Source of the DNA: NC2004 sp050874905
GTDB lineage: Bacteria; Bacillota; Clostridia; Lachnospirales; Lachnospiraceae
Direction: 5' to 3'
NCBI GenBank assembly: GCA_050874905.1
Contig: JBNMLP010000012.1
Span: 28,498 to 92,497 of the forward strand
Length of the DNA stretch: 64,000 bases
Notes under the pieces: generated by a model
The model's input: only the letters and a program-made list of their open reading frames with translations
What the model was told of the DNA's origin: nothing
Database searches by the model: none
Part shown: in pieces, positions 42,197 through 51,345 of the stretch
Numbering within the stretch: the stretch's first letter is position 1
Layout of the letters: each line of letters opens with the position of its first letter
Position numbers and translations under genes: made by a program

Positions 42197-44266
42197 ATGA
42201 ACTGGAGGAGAAGACAACAGGCACTTTTTTTCGTAATGTTGCTGGTAGTAACATGCTTAGCGCCGGTGCAGCAGGGACGGAACACTTATGCAGCTGCGAA
42301 ACCAAAATTATCGACAGCGACATTGTCCCTCACAGTAGGAACAGAGAAAAAAGTAACGTTAAAGCAGGCAGGGAAAAAAGTCAAATGGAAAGTGACTTCT
42401 GGAAAGAAGTATATCAAGCTGAATAAAAACAAGGGAAAAACCGTAACGGTGACAGGAAAGAAAAAAGGGAAAGCGAAACTTACTGCTCAGTATGCAGGAA
42501 AGAGCTATACCGTACGGGTTACTGTAAAAGCCAAAAGCAAGATTTTTCCAAAAAAAGTAACAGTGGACATTGGAGAAACACTGACGCTGAAGCTGCCGGG
42601 CAAACAAAAGGCAACAAAATGGAAGAGTACGAACAGTAAAATTTTGCGTATAAAAAAGCATAGCAAGCGCAGTGTAACCATAGTGGGCGTTGCAGCTGGT
42701 AAAGCAACATTGAAGGCAACAGTGAATGGCAAAGTCAGAAAATGTGCGGTGACGGTGAAAAAAAGTAAGAAAACCGAAAAAGGATATTCTTATTCGGTGA
42801 CTCCGCTGGCAGATTCTGTTTGTAGTTATTTTTATGTAAAAACGGATAATCCGGATCCGAAAAGTTTTGTGTTCGTAGATCAGGAAACACCATATACCGA
42901 GTCCGGCAAATGTACGATCAGACAGTATAAGTCTGCATTTGCTGATGTGGATTATGTAGATGAAACTACCAAAAAGGTAAACGGAGGGTATTTGTTTTAC
43001 GGCTCCGGCACGGATGGCGGCACATGGCATCTTGCCAATGTAACGGACGAGAAGGAACAGGTCACAGACATTACGGTTACAGTGCCAAAGCTGCAGTCAA
43101 CAACAGATTATCTGATCAATACCTATACGACACCAAACATGTCCTTTTTTGAAAAAATGAATGCGGTGCAGAAAGGTCTGGATGAAATCTGTTTGTATTC
43201 CGGGGTGTATGTGCTGGGAGAGAGAAAGAAAAGTACAACCTCACCATTCTATGGATTATCTACTTCGCCGCATGTTGACCAGACCTTCTATATTCAGGAT
43301 CCTTATTATCGAACCGGCAGTCAGAGAATGCTGGTATCTGATCTGTATCCATTTCGTCTGGATTCCATAGGATTTCCGTCGCAGATGGCGTCGGTTGCCA
43401 AGAAACTCGATGCAAGCGTAACGTGTCAATGGAACAAGCAGGTGCACTGGCTGGTTGACATTACCTGGAATGGGACAACCAAAGCCTACGGCGGTGCCGG
43501 CACCGGAGGTGGTCAGGGAATTACAAAAGATATGATCACACATCGATATAATTTTACCGGGCAGGGTGCTGACACCTCGACCAAACACTCCTGGTCAGAG
43601 ATTGAGGCTATGATCAAAGAATACGGGAAGATGACTGTTGCGGAAGAACCAACCGATCTTCCAAAACTCACATGGACGGATATAGCAAATACCGTAGGAA
43701 CCGAAGGAAGCTATGTGCGTCTTGTGCTGATCAATTCAATCTTTGGCGGTGGTGGGACTGGATACACTTTTCTGTATGGAAAAAGTACTGGCGGAATTGG
43801 CTATTTTTCAAATGCATGGTATGATGGCAGATATTTTAATTCGCATGAGTATTTTGAAAAAGGGACCACTTTTGATGATGAGACAGCATCCAAGGCTTCC
43901 ATTATTGTAAAAGATGCCAAAATACCATTTCCGGAATCTACGGAGGACAAAACATACCTGTATAATTATCGTACAATTGACCAGGCATCAGAATACGATC
44001 CGCAGACAGGTACGTGGAGTGGCTTTACCAGATATAACTATCATGCAGACAGCAATACATGGGTCGCATCTGTTTATGACAATGCGAGGTATTATGATGA
44101 AAGCTCCCGTTCCTATAACCCAATCGAAGACGAAGCATTTAAGGATGCCTGTACATTAACAAAGGAAGAAGTTGCAGCAATGAATATAGACTGCAATGCA
44201 AACATTGACCCAACCTCATATTATATTTATGATATGACAGTGGCACCCGGAACAAAAGTGCAGTAA
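42197..44266 (+). CDS. Secreted Ig-like (BIG2) protein with unknown C-terminal domain
   Basis: A 689-residue exported protein. A signal peptide (about residues 1-33) is followed by two lysine-rich BIG2-like domains (about 36-110 and 112-190) with the VTGKKKGKAKLTAQY and VGVAAGKATLKATV strands. The remaining ~490 residues are acidic and Tyr/Thr/Gly-rich, with blocks such as NSIFGGGGTGYTFLYGKSTG and YLINTYTTPNMSFFEKMNAV. I recognise no catalytic motif. No LPxTG or other anchor is seen, so it may be released or held by charge. AGGAGG precedes the start. Likely a surface adhesin or carbohydrate-interacting protein, at low confidence. Confidence 0.7.
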   Translation: MNWRRRQQALFFVMLLVVTCLAPVQQGRNTYAAAKPKLSTATLSLTVGTEKKVTLKQAGKKVKWKVTSGKKYIKLNKNKGKTVTVTGKKKGKAKLTAQYAGKSYTVRVTVKAKSKIFPKKVTVDIGETLTLKLPGKQKATKWKSTNSKILRIKKHSKRSVTIVGVAAGKATLKATVNGKVRKCAVTVKKSKKTEKGYSYSVTPLADSVCSYFYVKTDNPDPKSFVFVDQETPYTESGKCTIRQYKSAFADVDYVDETTKKVNGGYLFYGSGTDGGTWHLANVTDEKEQVTDITVTVPKLQSTTDYLINTYTTPNMSFFEKMNAVQKGLDEICLYSGVYVLGERKKSTTSPFYGLSTSPHVDQTFYIQDPYYRTGSQRMLVSDLYPFRLDSIGFPSQMASVAKKLDASVTCQWNKQVHWLVDITWNGTTKAYGGAGTGGGQGITKDMITHRYNFTGQGADTSTKHSWSEIEAMIKEYGKMTVAEEPTDLPKLTWTDIANTVGTEGSYVRLVLINSIFGGGGTGYTFLYGKSTGGIGYFSNAWYDGRYFNSHEYFEKGTTFDDETASKASIIVKDAKIPFPESTEDKTYLYNYRTIDQASEYDPQTGTWSGFTRYNYHADSNTWVASVYDNARYYDESSRSYNPIEDEAFKDACTLTKEEVAAMNIDCNANIDPTSYYIYDMTVAPGTKVQ

Positions 44267-44310
44267 TGGCAGGGGCTGCCCGGGTGTTTTTGGGAAAGAA
44301 CAGGAAAGCA

Positions 44311-44340
44311 TTGCGAATCTTCCCGGTGTTATGTTATGAT
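44311..44340 (+). promoter_or_regulatory. Candidate promoter of the small acidic protein gene
   Basis: TTGCGA (44311-44316), 18-base spacer, TATGAT (44335-44340). Confidence 0.4.
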
Positions 44341-44377
44341 AGAGGCAGAAATTATGAGCAAGCGAGGAGGGAGATTT

Positions 44378-44557
44378 ATGGCAGACACAACAAAATTTTT
44401 TGATGCAAGCGATTTAACAGATGTGTTTAAAGAGCTGGATGAAGCAAATGAAAAAATAGAAGAGATAGAAGATGACGTGGAAATGGCGGCATCCCAAAGA
44501 CGCTTCGAGGAGATTATTAAGAAACACCGTCAAAATGGTGGCAAGGGAAATGAATAA
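44378..44557 (+). CDS. Small acidic helical protein of unknown function
   Basis: 59 residues from ATG 44378, preceded by AGGAGGGAG; in-frame ATGs at 44336 and 44354 lack a ribosome site. The sequence is strongly charged and helical (FKELDEANEKIEEIEDD in the middle, RRFEEIIKKHRQN near the end) and resembles no family I know. Its last codon and stop are part of the direct repeat that also ends the nucleotidyltransferase gene at 46435. Whether it belongs to that cassette is open. Confidence 0.6.
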   Translation: MADTTKFFDASDLTDVFKELDEANEKIEEIEDDVEMAASQRRFEEIIKKHRQNGGKGNE

Positions 44558-44606
44558 CCAAACAAAGATCCTACAGAATCAAAGTTGTTGATTTTGTAGG
44601 ATTTTT
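44552..44606 (+). repeat. Direct repeat, left copy, containing an intrinsic terminator
   Basis: Begins GAATAACC, has two variable bases, then a 45-base core starting ACAAAGATCC and ending GTAGGATTTTT. The core is identical to 46440-46484. Inside, ATCCTACAGAATCAA (44568-44582) pairs with TTGATTTTGTAGGAT (44588-44602), followed by a T-run: a good terminator for the 59-residue gene. Confidence 0.9.
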
Positions 44607-44648
44607 AATGATTTGACGGTAATCACAGATAAATAGTGGTTGTATATC

Positions 44649-44700
44649 TGGTATAATTGTGTTATTTTATAATTGTAATATAAAAATAGTTACAATTATA
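44649..44700 (+). promoter_or_regulatory. Promoter and inverted-repeat operator of the AbiE-like pair
   Basis: Extended -10 TGG-TATAAT (44649-44657), no clear -35. Downstream is a perfect inverted repeat, TATAATTGTAA (44668-44678) and TTACAATTATA (44690-44700), spaced by 11 bases. A further half-site TATAATTGTG overlaps the -10. This fits autoregulation by the antitoxin-like first gene. Confidence 0.65.
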
Positions 44701-44714
44701 AAAATGGTGGGCAT

Positions 44715-45665
44715 ATGAAAGAATTTTTAGAAAGAACATTACGTCAGAATGTTTTCATAGAAGAAACACAATGCATGAAAGATGAACTCCCATTAGTTTA
44801 TCATGCAAGATATACTTTTTTTAGAGTTGAAACAAACAATTTGCTATGGATAGCGATTCGGCCCAAGCAGGAGGTAGGGCTTGTAACACTTCGTAAAGAT
44901 CGTGCCAGAATAGAAAAACTGGCAGGACTGAATTGTGCAATTTTTTTAAATGCAACAACTTTTTATATAAAAGAAAAAATGATTGAAGAAGGCATCCCGT
45001 TTGTATTGAAAGACAAACAAGTGTATTTGCCATTTATAGGATGTCTGTTGTCACATGAAAACGAGAGAGAGATTCCTCCCGTTCATCTGATTTCTTACTT
45101 AACGCAAAAGCTCATTTTTGTGGCAATATATGAAAGATGGGAAATGGTAACCGTATCCGCAGCAGCAGAAAAGCTTGAAGTTTCAAAGATGTCAGTTAGC
45201 AGATGTTTTGATGAAATAGAATATCTGAATGTAAACATTATTGGAAGAAAAGGTAAATCGAGAGTGATAATAATACCGTCAGATATAGAAAAATTATGGA
45301 ATGATATGCAGTTGATCCTAAGAAATCCGGTTATTGCAAGATATGAATTGAGAGAAGATATACAGTTACAAAAAAAAGCGGGGATTTCCGCATTATGTGA
45401 ATACTCCCTATTATCAGATAACGAATATCCTACCTATGCGATCACCAAAAAAGAAATAACAGATACAGGTGTAAAAAAGATGAAGCAGGTTCATCCGGGA
45501 GAGGAAATAGGATGTGTGGTTTTAGAACTAGGCTATTTTATTGATTTTAAGAAAAAGAAGATAGAAGATCCCTTAAGTGTAGCGTTGACACTTACAGAAA
45601 CAGAGAAACTGGAGGAACGAATTCATATTTCAATCGACGAGATGTTAAAGGAGTATGTATGGTAA
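44715..45665 (+). CDS. AbiEi-like winged-helix antitoxin/regulator
   Basis: A 316-residue protein, AT-rich compared with the neighbours. A winged helix is visible near residues 140-180 (VTVSAAAEKLEVSKMSVSRC followed by FDEIEYLNVNIIGRKGKSRVI in part). The flanking regions are of unknown fold. It overlaps by seven bases with a gene for an AbiEii-like nucleotidyltransferase and has a perfect inverted repeat in its promoter. In AbiE systems the first gene is a DNA-binding antitoxin that represses the operon. I assign it from that arrangement; sequence similarity to AbiEi itself is not demonstrated. Confidence 0.55.
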   Translation: MKEFLERTLRQNVFIEETQCMKDELPLVYHARYTFFRVETNNLLWIAIRPKQEVGLVTLRKDRARIEKLAGLNCAIFLNATTFYIKEKMIEEGIPFVLKDKQVYLPFIGCLLSHENEREIPPVHLISYLTQKLIFVAIYERWEMVTVSAAAEKLEVSKMSVSRCFDEIEYLNVNIIGRKGKSRVIIIPSDIEKLWNDMQLILRNPVIARYELREDIQLQKKAGISALCEYSLLSDNEYPTYAITKKEITDTGVKKMKQVHPGEEIGCVVLELGYFIDFKKKKIEDPLSVALTLTETEKLEERIHISIDEMLKEYVW

Positions 45666-46435
45666 AAGGATTAGATACGTTCAGAAAATATTTTGAAGAA
45701 TATGAAAACCAGTATGTGCTGATCGGAGGTGCTGCTTGTGATATTGTATTTGAGAGCAATGAAACGTCCTTTCGGGCGACACGAGATTTGGACATGGTTT
45801 TGATTGTTGAGGCACTCACTCCACAATTTGCAGAAAAATTTTGGACATTTATTCAGGATGGGAAATACAGAAACAAGGCAACAAATGGAGGAAAACCACA
45901 GTTTTACAGATTTGATAAACCGGAAGAAGACTCCTATCCCAAAATGATAGAGTTGTTTTGCAGAAGTAATTTTAAACTGCGGGAAATGACAGGGATTACG
46001 CCAATACATATTGACGATACAGTATCAAGTTTGTCAGCAATTTTATTGAATGATGACTATTATAAAGTGCTGCAGGAGGGAAGATTTATTGCCAATGGTT
46101 TTTCTGTTCTTCGACCAGAGTATTTGATTTTGTTTAAAGCTAAAGCATATCTTGATATGAAGCATAGAAGAGAAAATGGTGAAAAGCTTGACGGAAAGGA
46201 TATGAAAAAGCACAAAAAAGATGTATTAAAGATTGCTGCAGAACTATTACTCAAAGAAATGGGTAACCTTCCTGAAATGGTAAAAGCGGATATTGATCTA
46301 TTTATTGCTGATTTAGAAAATAACCCGTTTGATGACAATTCTCTGAAAAACTATGGGCTGAAAAATGAGGAGGTTATTGCGGTATTAAAAAAGGTGTACA
46401 ATGATAAAAATAGTATCAATATAAATAAGGAATAA
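45659..46435 (+). CDS. AbiEii-like nucleotidyltransferase (putative type IV toxin)
   Basis: 258 residues. The nucleotidyltransferase core is visible as YVLIGGAACDIVF followed by RATRDLDMVLIVE, i.e. the GG...(R)xTxDLD pattern of AbiEii/MNT-like enzymes, with both metal-binding Asp residues. A later acidic residue may lie in KMIELFC. The C-terminal helical half (about 150-255) includes a Lys-rich patch. It overlaps the antitoxin-like gene and has AAAGGAG before its ATG. Such enzymes transfer nucleotides to tRNA or other targets and stop growth, often as phage defence. Target unknown. Confidence 0.65.
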   Translation: MVKGLDTFRKYFEEYENQYVLIGGAACDIVFESNETSFRATRDLDMVLIVEALTPQFAEKFWTFIQDGKYRNKATNGGKPQFYRFDKPEEDSYPKMIELFCRSNFKLREMTGITPIHIDDTVSSLSAILLNDDYYKVLQEGRFIANGFSVLRPEYLILFKAKAYLDMKHRRENGEKLDGKDMKKHKKDVLKIAAELLLKEMGNLPEMVKADIDLFIADLENNPFDDNSLKNYGLKNEEVIAVLKKVYNDKNSININKE

Positions 46436-46484
46436 CCCCACAAAGATCCTACAGAATCAAAGTTGTTGATTTTGTAGGATTTTT
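46430..46484 (+). repeat. Direct repeat, right copy, containing an intrinsic terminator
   Basis: GAATAACC, two variable bases, then the same 45-base core as at 44562-44606, 1878 bp away. The first seven bases encode the last Glu and stop of the nucleotidyltransferase. The hairpin at 46446-46480 with its T-run ends the pair's transcript. Confidence 0.9.
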
Positions 46485-46519
46485 TAATAAAAATATCATT
46501 TTATATTCATAAAGTAGTA

Positions 46520-46548
46520 TTGACATATTAAAAAGCAGGGTATACAAT
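46520..46548 (+). promoter_or_regulatory. Candidate promoter of the large surface protein gene
   Basis: TTGACA (46520-46525), 17-base spacer, TACAAT (46543-46548), about 70 bases before the start codon. Confidence 0.55.
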
Positions 46549-46618
46549 GAATATGCAAAATGTCCAAAAAAGCAGTTTGGTTTTGGACGAAAAATACAAA
46601 ACAAAGGGAGGTCCTACG

Positions 46619-49087
46619 ATGAAGAAATCGAGAATCGCAGCATGGGCGCTGGCCGCTGTTATGGCAGTATCAACCGCCACAGCATATGTACCAGCCAATG
46701 CAGCAGTCAAGGTGAACAAAGTCACCGTTGCCAGCAGTTTATCTGGTAACAAGAAGACTGTAGTAGTAGCAAAGGGTAAGTCAGTAAAGTTGGCAACAAC
46801 CGTAAAGGTAAAGCCAAACAAAAAGGCAAACAAGAAAGTATCTTATTCCGTAAAGGATAAGAAGATTGCTACCGTAAATGGTAAGGGTGTAGTAAAAGGT
46901 AATAAGGTTGGAACAACCAAGGTTACCGTAACATCTGCAAAGAACAAGAAGAAAAAAGCTACCATTACCGTAAAAGTCGTAAAGGCAGCAGTAAAGAAAG
47001 TAACAGTAAATAAGAAAAAAGCATCATTAAATGTAGGTCAGACATTAAAATTAAAGACGACCGTAAAAGCAGGCAAGGGTGCAAATAAGACGATTGCATT
47101 CACTACTTCTAAGAAGAAAGTAGCAACCGTTAACAAAAAAGGTGTGATCACAGCAGTAGGAACAGGTTCTGCAGTCATCACAGCAAAAGCAATCGACGGA
47201 TCAGGAAAGAAAGCAACCTGTAAAGTAAAAGTTGCTAATCCGATCAACTTAGCAGCAATGAATGTATTAAATGCAAGAAGTGTAAGCTTTGCATTGGATA
47301 AACCACTTGCATTAACTCCGGATCAGGTAAGTATTAAGAAGAAATCGTTTGCTTCTGGTACATATAACAATGTATTAAAGATCAACAACATGACAACTAC
47401 TGATAATGTAAATTACACCGCAGTATTAGATAATGATAGTTACATTGGTGTTGGTGCATTTGTTCAGGTAGCGGTTCCGTCTTTAACAGGTACAGTAAAG
47501 AGTCTGGAAATGGAATACAAAGATCAGGTATGTGCGTTTACTGATGAGGAAGTATCTGCTTGGACGGTAGGAACCTATAGATCAACGTACTTCAACTTTG
47601 GTGAGGCAAGGGGTTATAGCAGCTATGCACTTTCTGGCGTCCCTGCAGGATTGACTGCTGAAGTAAAAGGTGACAACGTTGTTGTCAAAGGTGTTCCGAC
47701 TACTCCTGGGGCATTGGATGCAACTTTAACTGCAGTGGATGAATTAGGCAATACGCTTACAAGAACGATTCATTTTATCGTAGGTGATGATAATACGGTT
47801 GTAGCCGCATCTACGCAGCGTTATGATTTGATCGGAACAAAAGAAATTACTCCTTCTAATAGTATTGTAGCAACTGGTTGTGGAAACAGCTACAAATATT
47901 CTGTTGTAAATGATCCTTCTGGTATTGTTACAAATAAGGCAGCTGACAATTCATTATATAATGGCACTGTCAATGTTAAGATTCTGGTTGCAAATACGTA
48001 TACAGTGACTGTGCGGGCAACGAGTACAAAGGATCCTACTAAATTTGCGGATGCTAACTTGGTATTTAATGTAAAACAGGGTATTTCTATTGGTGGCGCA
48101 TTAAAGGATGCACAGGGAAATCCGATGTCAAGAGGAACAATTAATTTTACAAATAAGGATCGTGCATCAAAGTATTGTTCATCATTATCTACATCTGTCA
48201 ATTCTGAAACCAGTACCTATTCTGCAATTGTAGATCCGGGAGTATATGATATCGATGCTTCATATAGATATTATTACTATTACTATGATGATGACGATGA
48301 TTATTATTATGATGATGCTGCGGATGAGTATACCTTATCAAGAAAGTATTTATATTCACAATCATTAACAACAACTGCAACAGGATATGATATTCAATTA
48401 GATAATATTTATAAAGTAGCAATTTCTGTTCCAGAAAAAGAAGATTTTAATTGGCGCATAAATCATGTATCTGTAGGATCTACCTATGGTTCTGGTGCAA
48501 TCTACTTAAAGAATGGAACATATACCTTAGAATCCAATGAAAAGACAGAAGCTGGTTCAACGGTTTTTGATCCAAATAACAATTGGTTTAATGGTTATAC
48601 AACTACTTATACACCAGGTGGTAAATACAAATATGCAGCAACATTTACAGTGAATGGTGGTGCAGTAGCAGTAGCACCTGCGAAGGCAGCTGTAGCATCA
48701 ACACCAGCAACACCTAACGTTACACGTACTCCGGGTGCTAAAGATACATATTATACTGTGGAGGAATTAGATACGTATTATAATTTGAATGATGCGAAGT
48801 ACTATTATGGTGAGGATGACGAATATACCGGATATTACTCAGCATATAAGTTTACACCTTCTGAAACAGAAACATATGAGATTACATCAGATTCTTCTTC
48901 AGTAGCATTTTATGATGCATCTGGTACCAAAGTACAAGAATCAGATGGAAGTTATAAGTTAGAGGCAAATACAACCTACTATGTTGCAATTGGACGTACT
49001 CTCTATTCATCTGATTATAGTTATAGATTCAAAGTTACAAAGAAGGCTGCGACAACTCCAGATCAGAACACTGAGCCAACTGAGTAG
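46619..49087 (+). CDS. Large secreted Lys-rich BIG2 surface protein
   Basis: 822 residues from ATG 46619 (GGGAGG seven bases upstream). The signal peptide (MKKSRIAAWALAAVMAVSTA start) ends near residue 28. Two lysine-rich BIG2 domains (about 30-125 and 127-205) contain GVVKGNKVGTTKVTVTSAK and GVITAVGTGSAVITAKA. Further Ig-like and carboxypeptidase-regulatory-like domains follow. A low-complexity block YYYYYYDDDDDYYYDDAADEY (given in part, about residues 556-577) and a C-terminal PPC-like beta domain ending in TTPDQNTEPTE complete it. No sorting motif is seen. Codons are strongly biased toward A/T-ending, fitting high expression. Likely an abundant surface or extracellular structural protein. 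Confidence 0.75.
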   Translation: MKKSRIAAWALAAVMAVSTATAYVPANAAVKVNKVTVASSLSGNKKTVVVAKGKSVKLATTVKVKPNKKANKKVSYSVKDKKIATVNGKGVVKGNKVGTTKVTVTSAKNKKKKATITVKVVKAAVKKVTVNKKKASLNVGQTLKLKTTVKAGKGANKTIAFTTSKKKVATVNKKGVITAVGTGSAVITAKAIDGSGKKATCKVKVANPINLAAMNVLNARSVSFALDKPLALTPDQVSIKKKSFASGTYNNVLKINNMTTTDNVNYTAVLDNDSYIGVGAFVQVAVPSLTGTVKSLEMEYKDQVCAFTDEEVSAWTVGTYRSTYFNFGEARGYSSYALSGVPAGLTAEVKGDNVVVKGVPTTPGALDATLTAVDELGNTLTRTIHFIVGDDNTVVAASTQRYDLIGTKEITPSNSIVATGCGNSYKYSVVNDPSGIVTNKAADNSLYNGTVNVKILVANTYTVTVRATSTKDPTKFADANLVFNVKQGISIGGALKDAQGNPMSRGTINFTNKDRASKYCSSLSTSVNSETSTYSAIVDPGVYDIDASYRYYYYYYDDDDDYYYDDAADEYTLSRKYLYSQSLTTTATGYDIQLDNIYKVAISVPEKEDFNWRINHVSVGSTYGSGAIYLKNGTYTLESNEKTEAGSTVFDPNNNWFNGYTTTYTPGGKYKYAATFTVNGGAVAVAPAKAAVASTPATPNVTRTPGAKDTYYTVEELDTYYNLNDAKYYYGEDDEYTGYYSAYKFTPSETETYEITSDSSSVAFYDASGTKVQESDGSYKLEANTTYYVAIGRTLYSSDYSYRFKVTKKAATTPDQNTEPTE

Positions 49088-49135
49088 GAGTAATCTCAAA
49101 TCCTGATTAAAAAACTTCATAACGAAGCAAGCAAG

Positions 49136-49171
49136 GAAGTCTGTTGCAGCGATGTAGCAGGCTTCTTTTTT
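49136..49171 (+). terminator. Intrinsic terminator after the surface protein gene
   Basis: GAAGTCTGTTGC (49136-49147) pairs, with minor mismatch, with GTAGCAGGCTTC (49154-49165), then six T. Confidence 0.75.
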
Positions 49172-49212
49172 ATGCTCGATTCTGACCGACTCGGATGAAA
49201 CCGAATGAAAAG

Positions 49213-49241
49213 TTGGCAAATAAAAAGAAAAAAGTTATAAT
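49213..49241 (+). promoter_or_regulatory. Promoter of the DUF885 lipoprotein gene
   Basis: TTGGCA (49213-49218), 17-base spacer, TATAAT (49236-49241). The leader is about 100 nt, with no structure I would name. Confidence 0.6.
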
Positions 49242-49350
49242 GAAAGGCAATGAGCCAGTCGTGAAGCATTTGGTGAAGGAGATCGAGATTTCATAATAAC
49301 AATAGTATTCTGGCATATACTATAAGAAGCACCCCGAGGTAGGAGATCGT

Positions 49351-51177
49351 ATGAAAAAGAACTATATTCAAAAAGGCGTTGTAAGTCTGCTGCTTGTGAT
49401 CACATTGCTGCTTCCGTCCGGATGCAGCCTGCCGCAGTTTACAGACCAAAATGGCACAGATACAACAATAAAAGAATATCAGGCAGAGCGTGACCAAAAA
49501 CAGGTAAAACAGGAGCAGCAGCGGTTTCAGAAATGGTGTGATGCCCAGTTCCTTGATACCCTGAAACAATCCGGAACACTGAACCTGCACTATACCATTG
49601 ACGACCTGTCAAAGTATGGCATCACAGAAAGCAAGGACGACATCACGTTTGGAGATCTTTCTCTGGAAAGTGCCAGAGAAGATGCCAAAGAAGTGAAAAA
49701 ATGCTATAAGGAATTGAAAGCATTTGACTATGACAGTCTGACCAAGGATCAGCAGGACACTTACGATATATTAGATTATTATCTAAAACTCAACTGCGAT
49801 TTTGAAGGATATGAATTATACGGTCAGTATTTGAGTCCGGATCTTGGGCTCCCGGCAAATATTCCGGTGGAATTAGCAGAATATCCTCTTCGATCCGAAG
49901 AAAATGTTGATACGTATCTAATATTATTGTCAAAATTACCGGAATATTTTGCACAGCTTGCGCAGTATGAAAAGGAAGTGGCAGAAGAAGGATTGTTTAT
50001 CAGTGATGACACCTTAAATGAAACAGTAAAACAGATGGAAGAATTTGTGAAAGATCCGGAAAATAACTATTTGATTACCACCTTTGCAGCGCGGCTGGAT
50101 GCGATCGATGGTCTTGGCAGTGCAGAAAAAGAGAAGTATATTGCAGCGAATAAAGACGCTGTCAGTACCTATATCATACCTGCCTATAAGACACTCATCA
50201 AAGAACTCCAGAAATTAAAGGGCAAAGGAACCAACGAAGGAGGACTTTGCGGCTATAAAAAGGGGAAAGAATATTACAGTCTTCTAACAAGATCAAACAC
50301 CTGCTCCAACATGAAAGTCACACAAGTCGAGAAAATGGTAAAAAACAGGCTTAAGGTACTGATGAAACGACTGCAAAAATTAGTGACAAAAAACCCCGAT
50401 ATATTCGATCAATATGAAACATCAACATGTAAATGGACAGATCCGGATCAGATCCTGACCTATTTAAAAAAGGCGATCAGCGACTATTTTCCGGAATGTC
50501 CGGATGTTACCTATCAGGTGAAATATGTCGATGCGTCGCTGGCGGAATATTTAAGCCCGGCATTTTATATGGTGCCGCAGATCGATAATTACAAGAACAA
50601 CACCATTTATATCAACAATAAGAGCAGCAGCTATTCTGCGGATTCCCTGTACCAGACATTAGCACACGAAGGCTTTCCGGGGCATCTGTATCAGACAACA
50701 TACTATAACGAAACCAATCCGGAACCCCTCCGCCAGATCTTAAACTTTGGAGGCTATTCGGAGGGATGGGCGACCTACGTCGAATTAAGCTCCTTTGAGC
50801 TCTATGATTATGGAGAAGAAGACGCAGATATTACCGACTTAAACCAGATAGAAACCGAGCTGTCATTAGCACTATCCACATTGGCAGACATCGGAGTCAA
50901 CTACCACGGCTGGAACAAAAAACGGCTGAGACAATTTTTAGACGACTATAACATGAGCGAAGCAGTAAATGACCTTTATCAACTGGTCATCAATGATCCG
51001 GCCAACTACCAGCAATACTATGTATCCTATCTGGAAATCTGGCAGTTGCGCTGCAAAGCCAAAAGCGAAGCGAAACACTTTAACATTAAAGACTTCCATA
51101 AAGTGATCTTAGAAAGCGGACCATCCCCGTTCCCATACTTAGAGCAGAAAGTAGAAGCATATATTGCAGGAAAATAG
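49351..51177 (+). CDS. DUF885-family lipoprotein, putative metallopeptidase
   Basis: A 608-residue exported protein. The signal peptide ends in a lipobox LLPSGC, so the mature N-terminus is a lipidated Cys near residue 25. The DUF885 signature is present: AHEGFPGHLYQTTYY (HEGFPGH about residues 439-445), followed about 25 residues later by GGYSEGWATYVE with the third ligand. This is the HExxxGH...E zinc-peptidase pattern of the family. DUF885 substrates are largely unknown. The preceding ~400 residues are helical and charged. It is a single-gene unit with its own promoter and terminator. Confidence 0.85.
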   Translation: MKKNYIQKGVVSLLLVITLLLPSGCSLPQFTDQNGTDTTIKEYQAERDQKQVKQEQQRFQKWCDAQFLDTLKQSGTLNLHYTIDDLSKYGITESKDDITFGDLSLESAREDAKEVKKCYKELKAFDYDSLTKDQQDTYDILDYYLKLNCDFEGYELYGQYLSPDLGLPANIPVELAEYPLRSEENVDTYLILLSKLPEYFAQLAQYEKEVAEEGLFISDDTLNETVKQMEEFVKDPENNYLITTFAARLDAIDGLGSAEKEKYIAANKDAVSTYIIPAYKTLIKELQKLKGKGTNEGGLCGYKKGKEYYSLLTRSNTCSNMKVTQVEKMVKNRLKVLMKRLQKLVTKNPDIFDQYETSTCKWTDPDQILTYLKKAISDYFPECPDVTYQVKYVDASLAEYLSPAFYMVPQIDNYKNNTIYINNKSSSYSADSLYQTLAHEGFPGHLYQTTYYNETNPEPLRQILNFGGYSEGWATYVELSSFELYDYGEEDADITDLNQIETELSLALSTLADIGVNYHGWNKKRLRQFLDDYNMSEAVNDLYQLVINDPANYQQYYVSYLEIWQLRCKAKSEAKHFNIKDFHKVILESGPSPFPYLEQKVEAYIAGK

Positions 51178-51199
51178 TTTCAATATTATGGAATATAAT

Positions 51200-51235
51200 A
51201 AAAGATGGCACATATTAAAGTGTCGTCTTTTGTTG
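51200..51235 (+). terminator. Intrinsic terminator after the DUF885 gene
   Basis: AAAAGATGGCAC (51200-51211) pairs with GTGTCGTCTTTT (51220-51231), with G-T wobble pairs, ending in a T-rich run. Confidence 0.6.
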
Positions 51236-51303
51236 TATTATTTAAACTAAGAAAAGCATATCAGATTGTTATGATTTTAAGGATGGTGAAATAGTTACTA
51301 AAA

Positions 51304-51312
51304 TGGTATAAT
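51304..51312 (+). promoter_or_regulatory. Extended -10 promoter of the phosphoesterase gene
   Basis: TGG-TATAAT (51304-51312) without a convincing -35, 33 bases before the chosen ATG. Confidence 0.45.
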
Positions 51313-51345
51313 ATTTTAAATGTTGATAAAGAGAGGGGAATGCAT

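Noticed and set aside
44267..44310. Terminator after the first BIG2 protein gene (GGCAG-GGG-CTGCC, then GTGTTTTT)
   Set aside because: Five-base stem and interrupted T-run are too weak to list as a feature.
44552..46484. Direct repeats as a CRISPR array
   Set aside because: Only two copies, 1.9 kb apart, with genes between and a terminator inside each copy.
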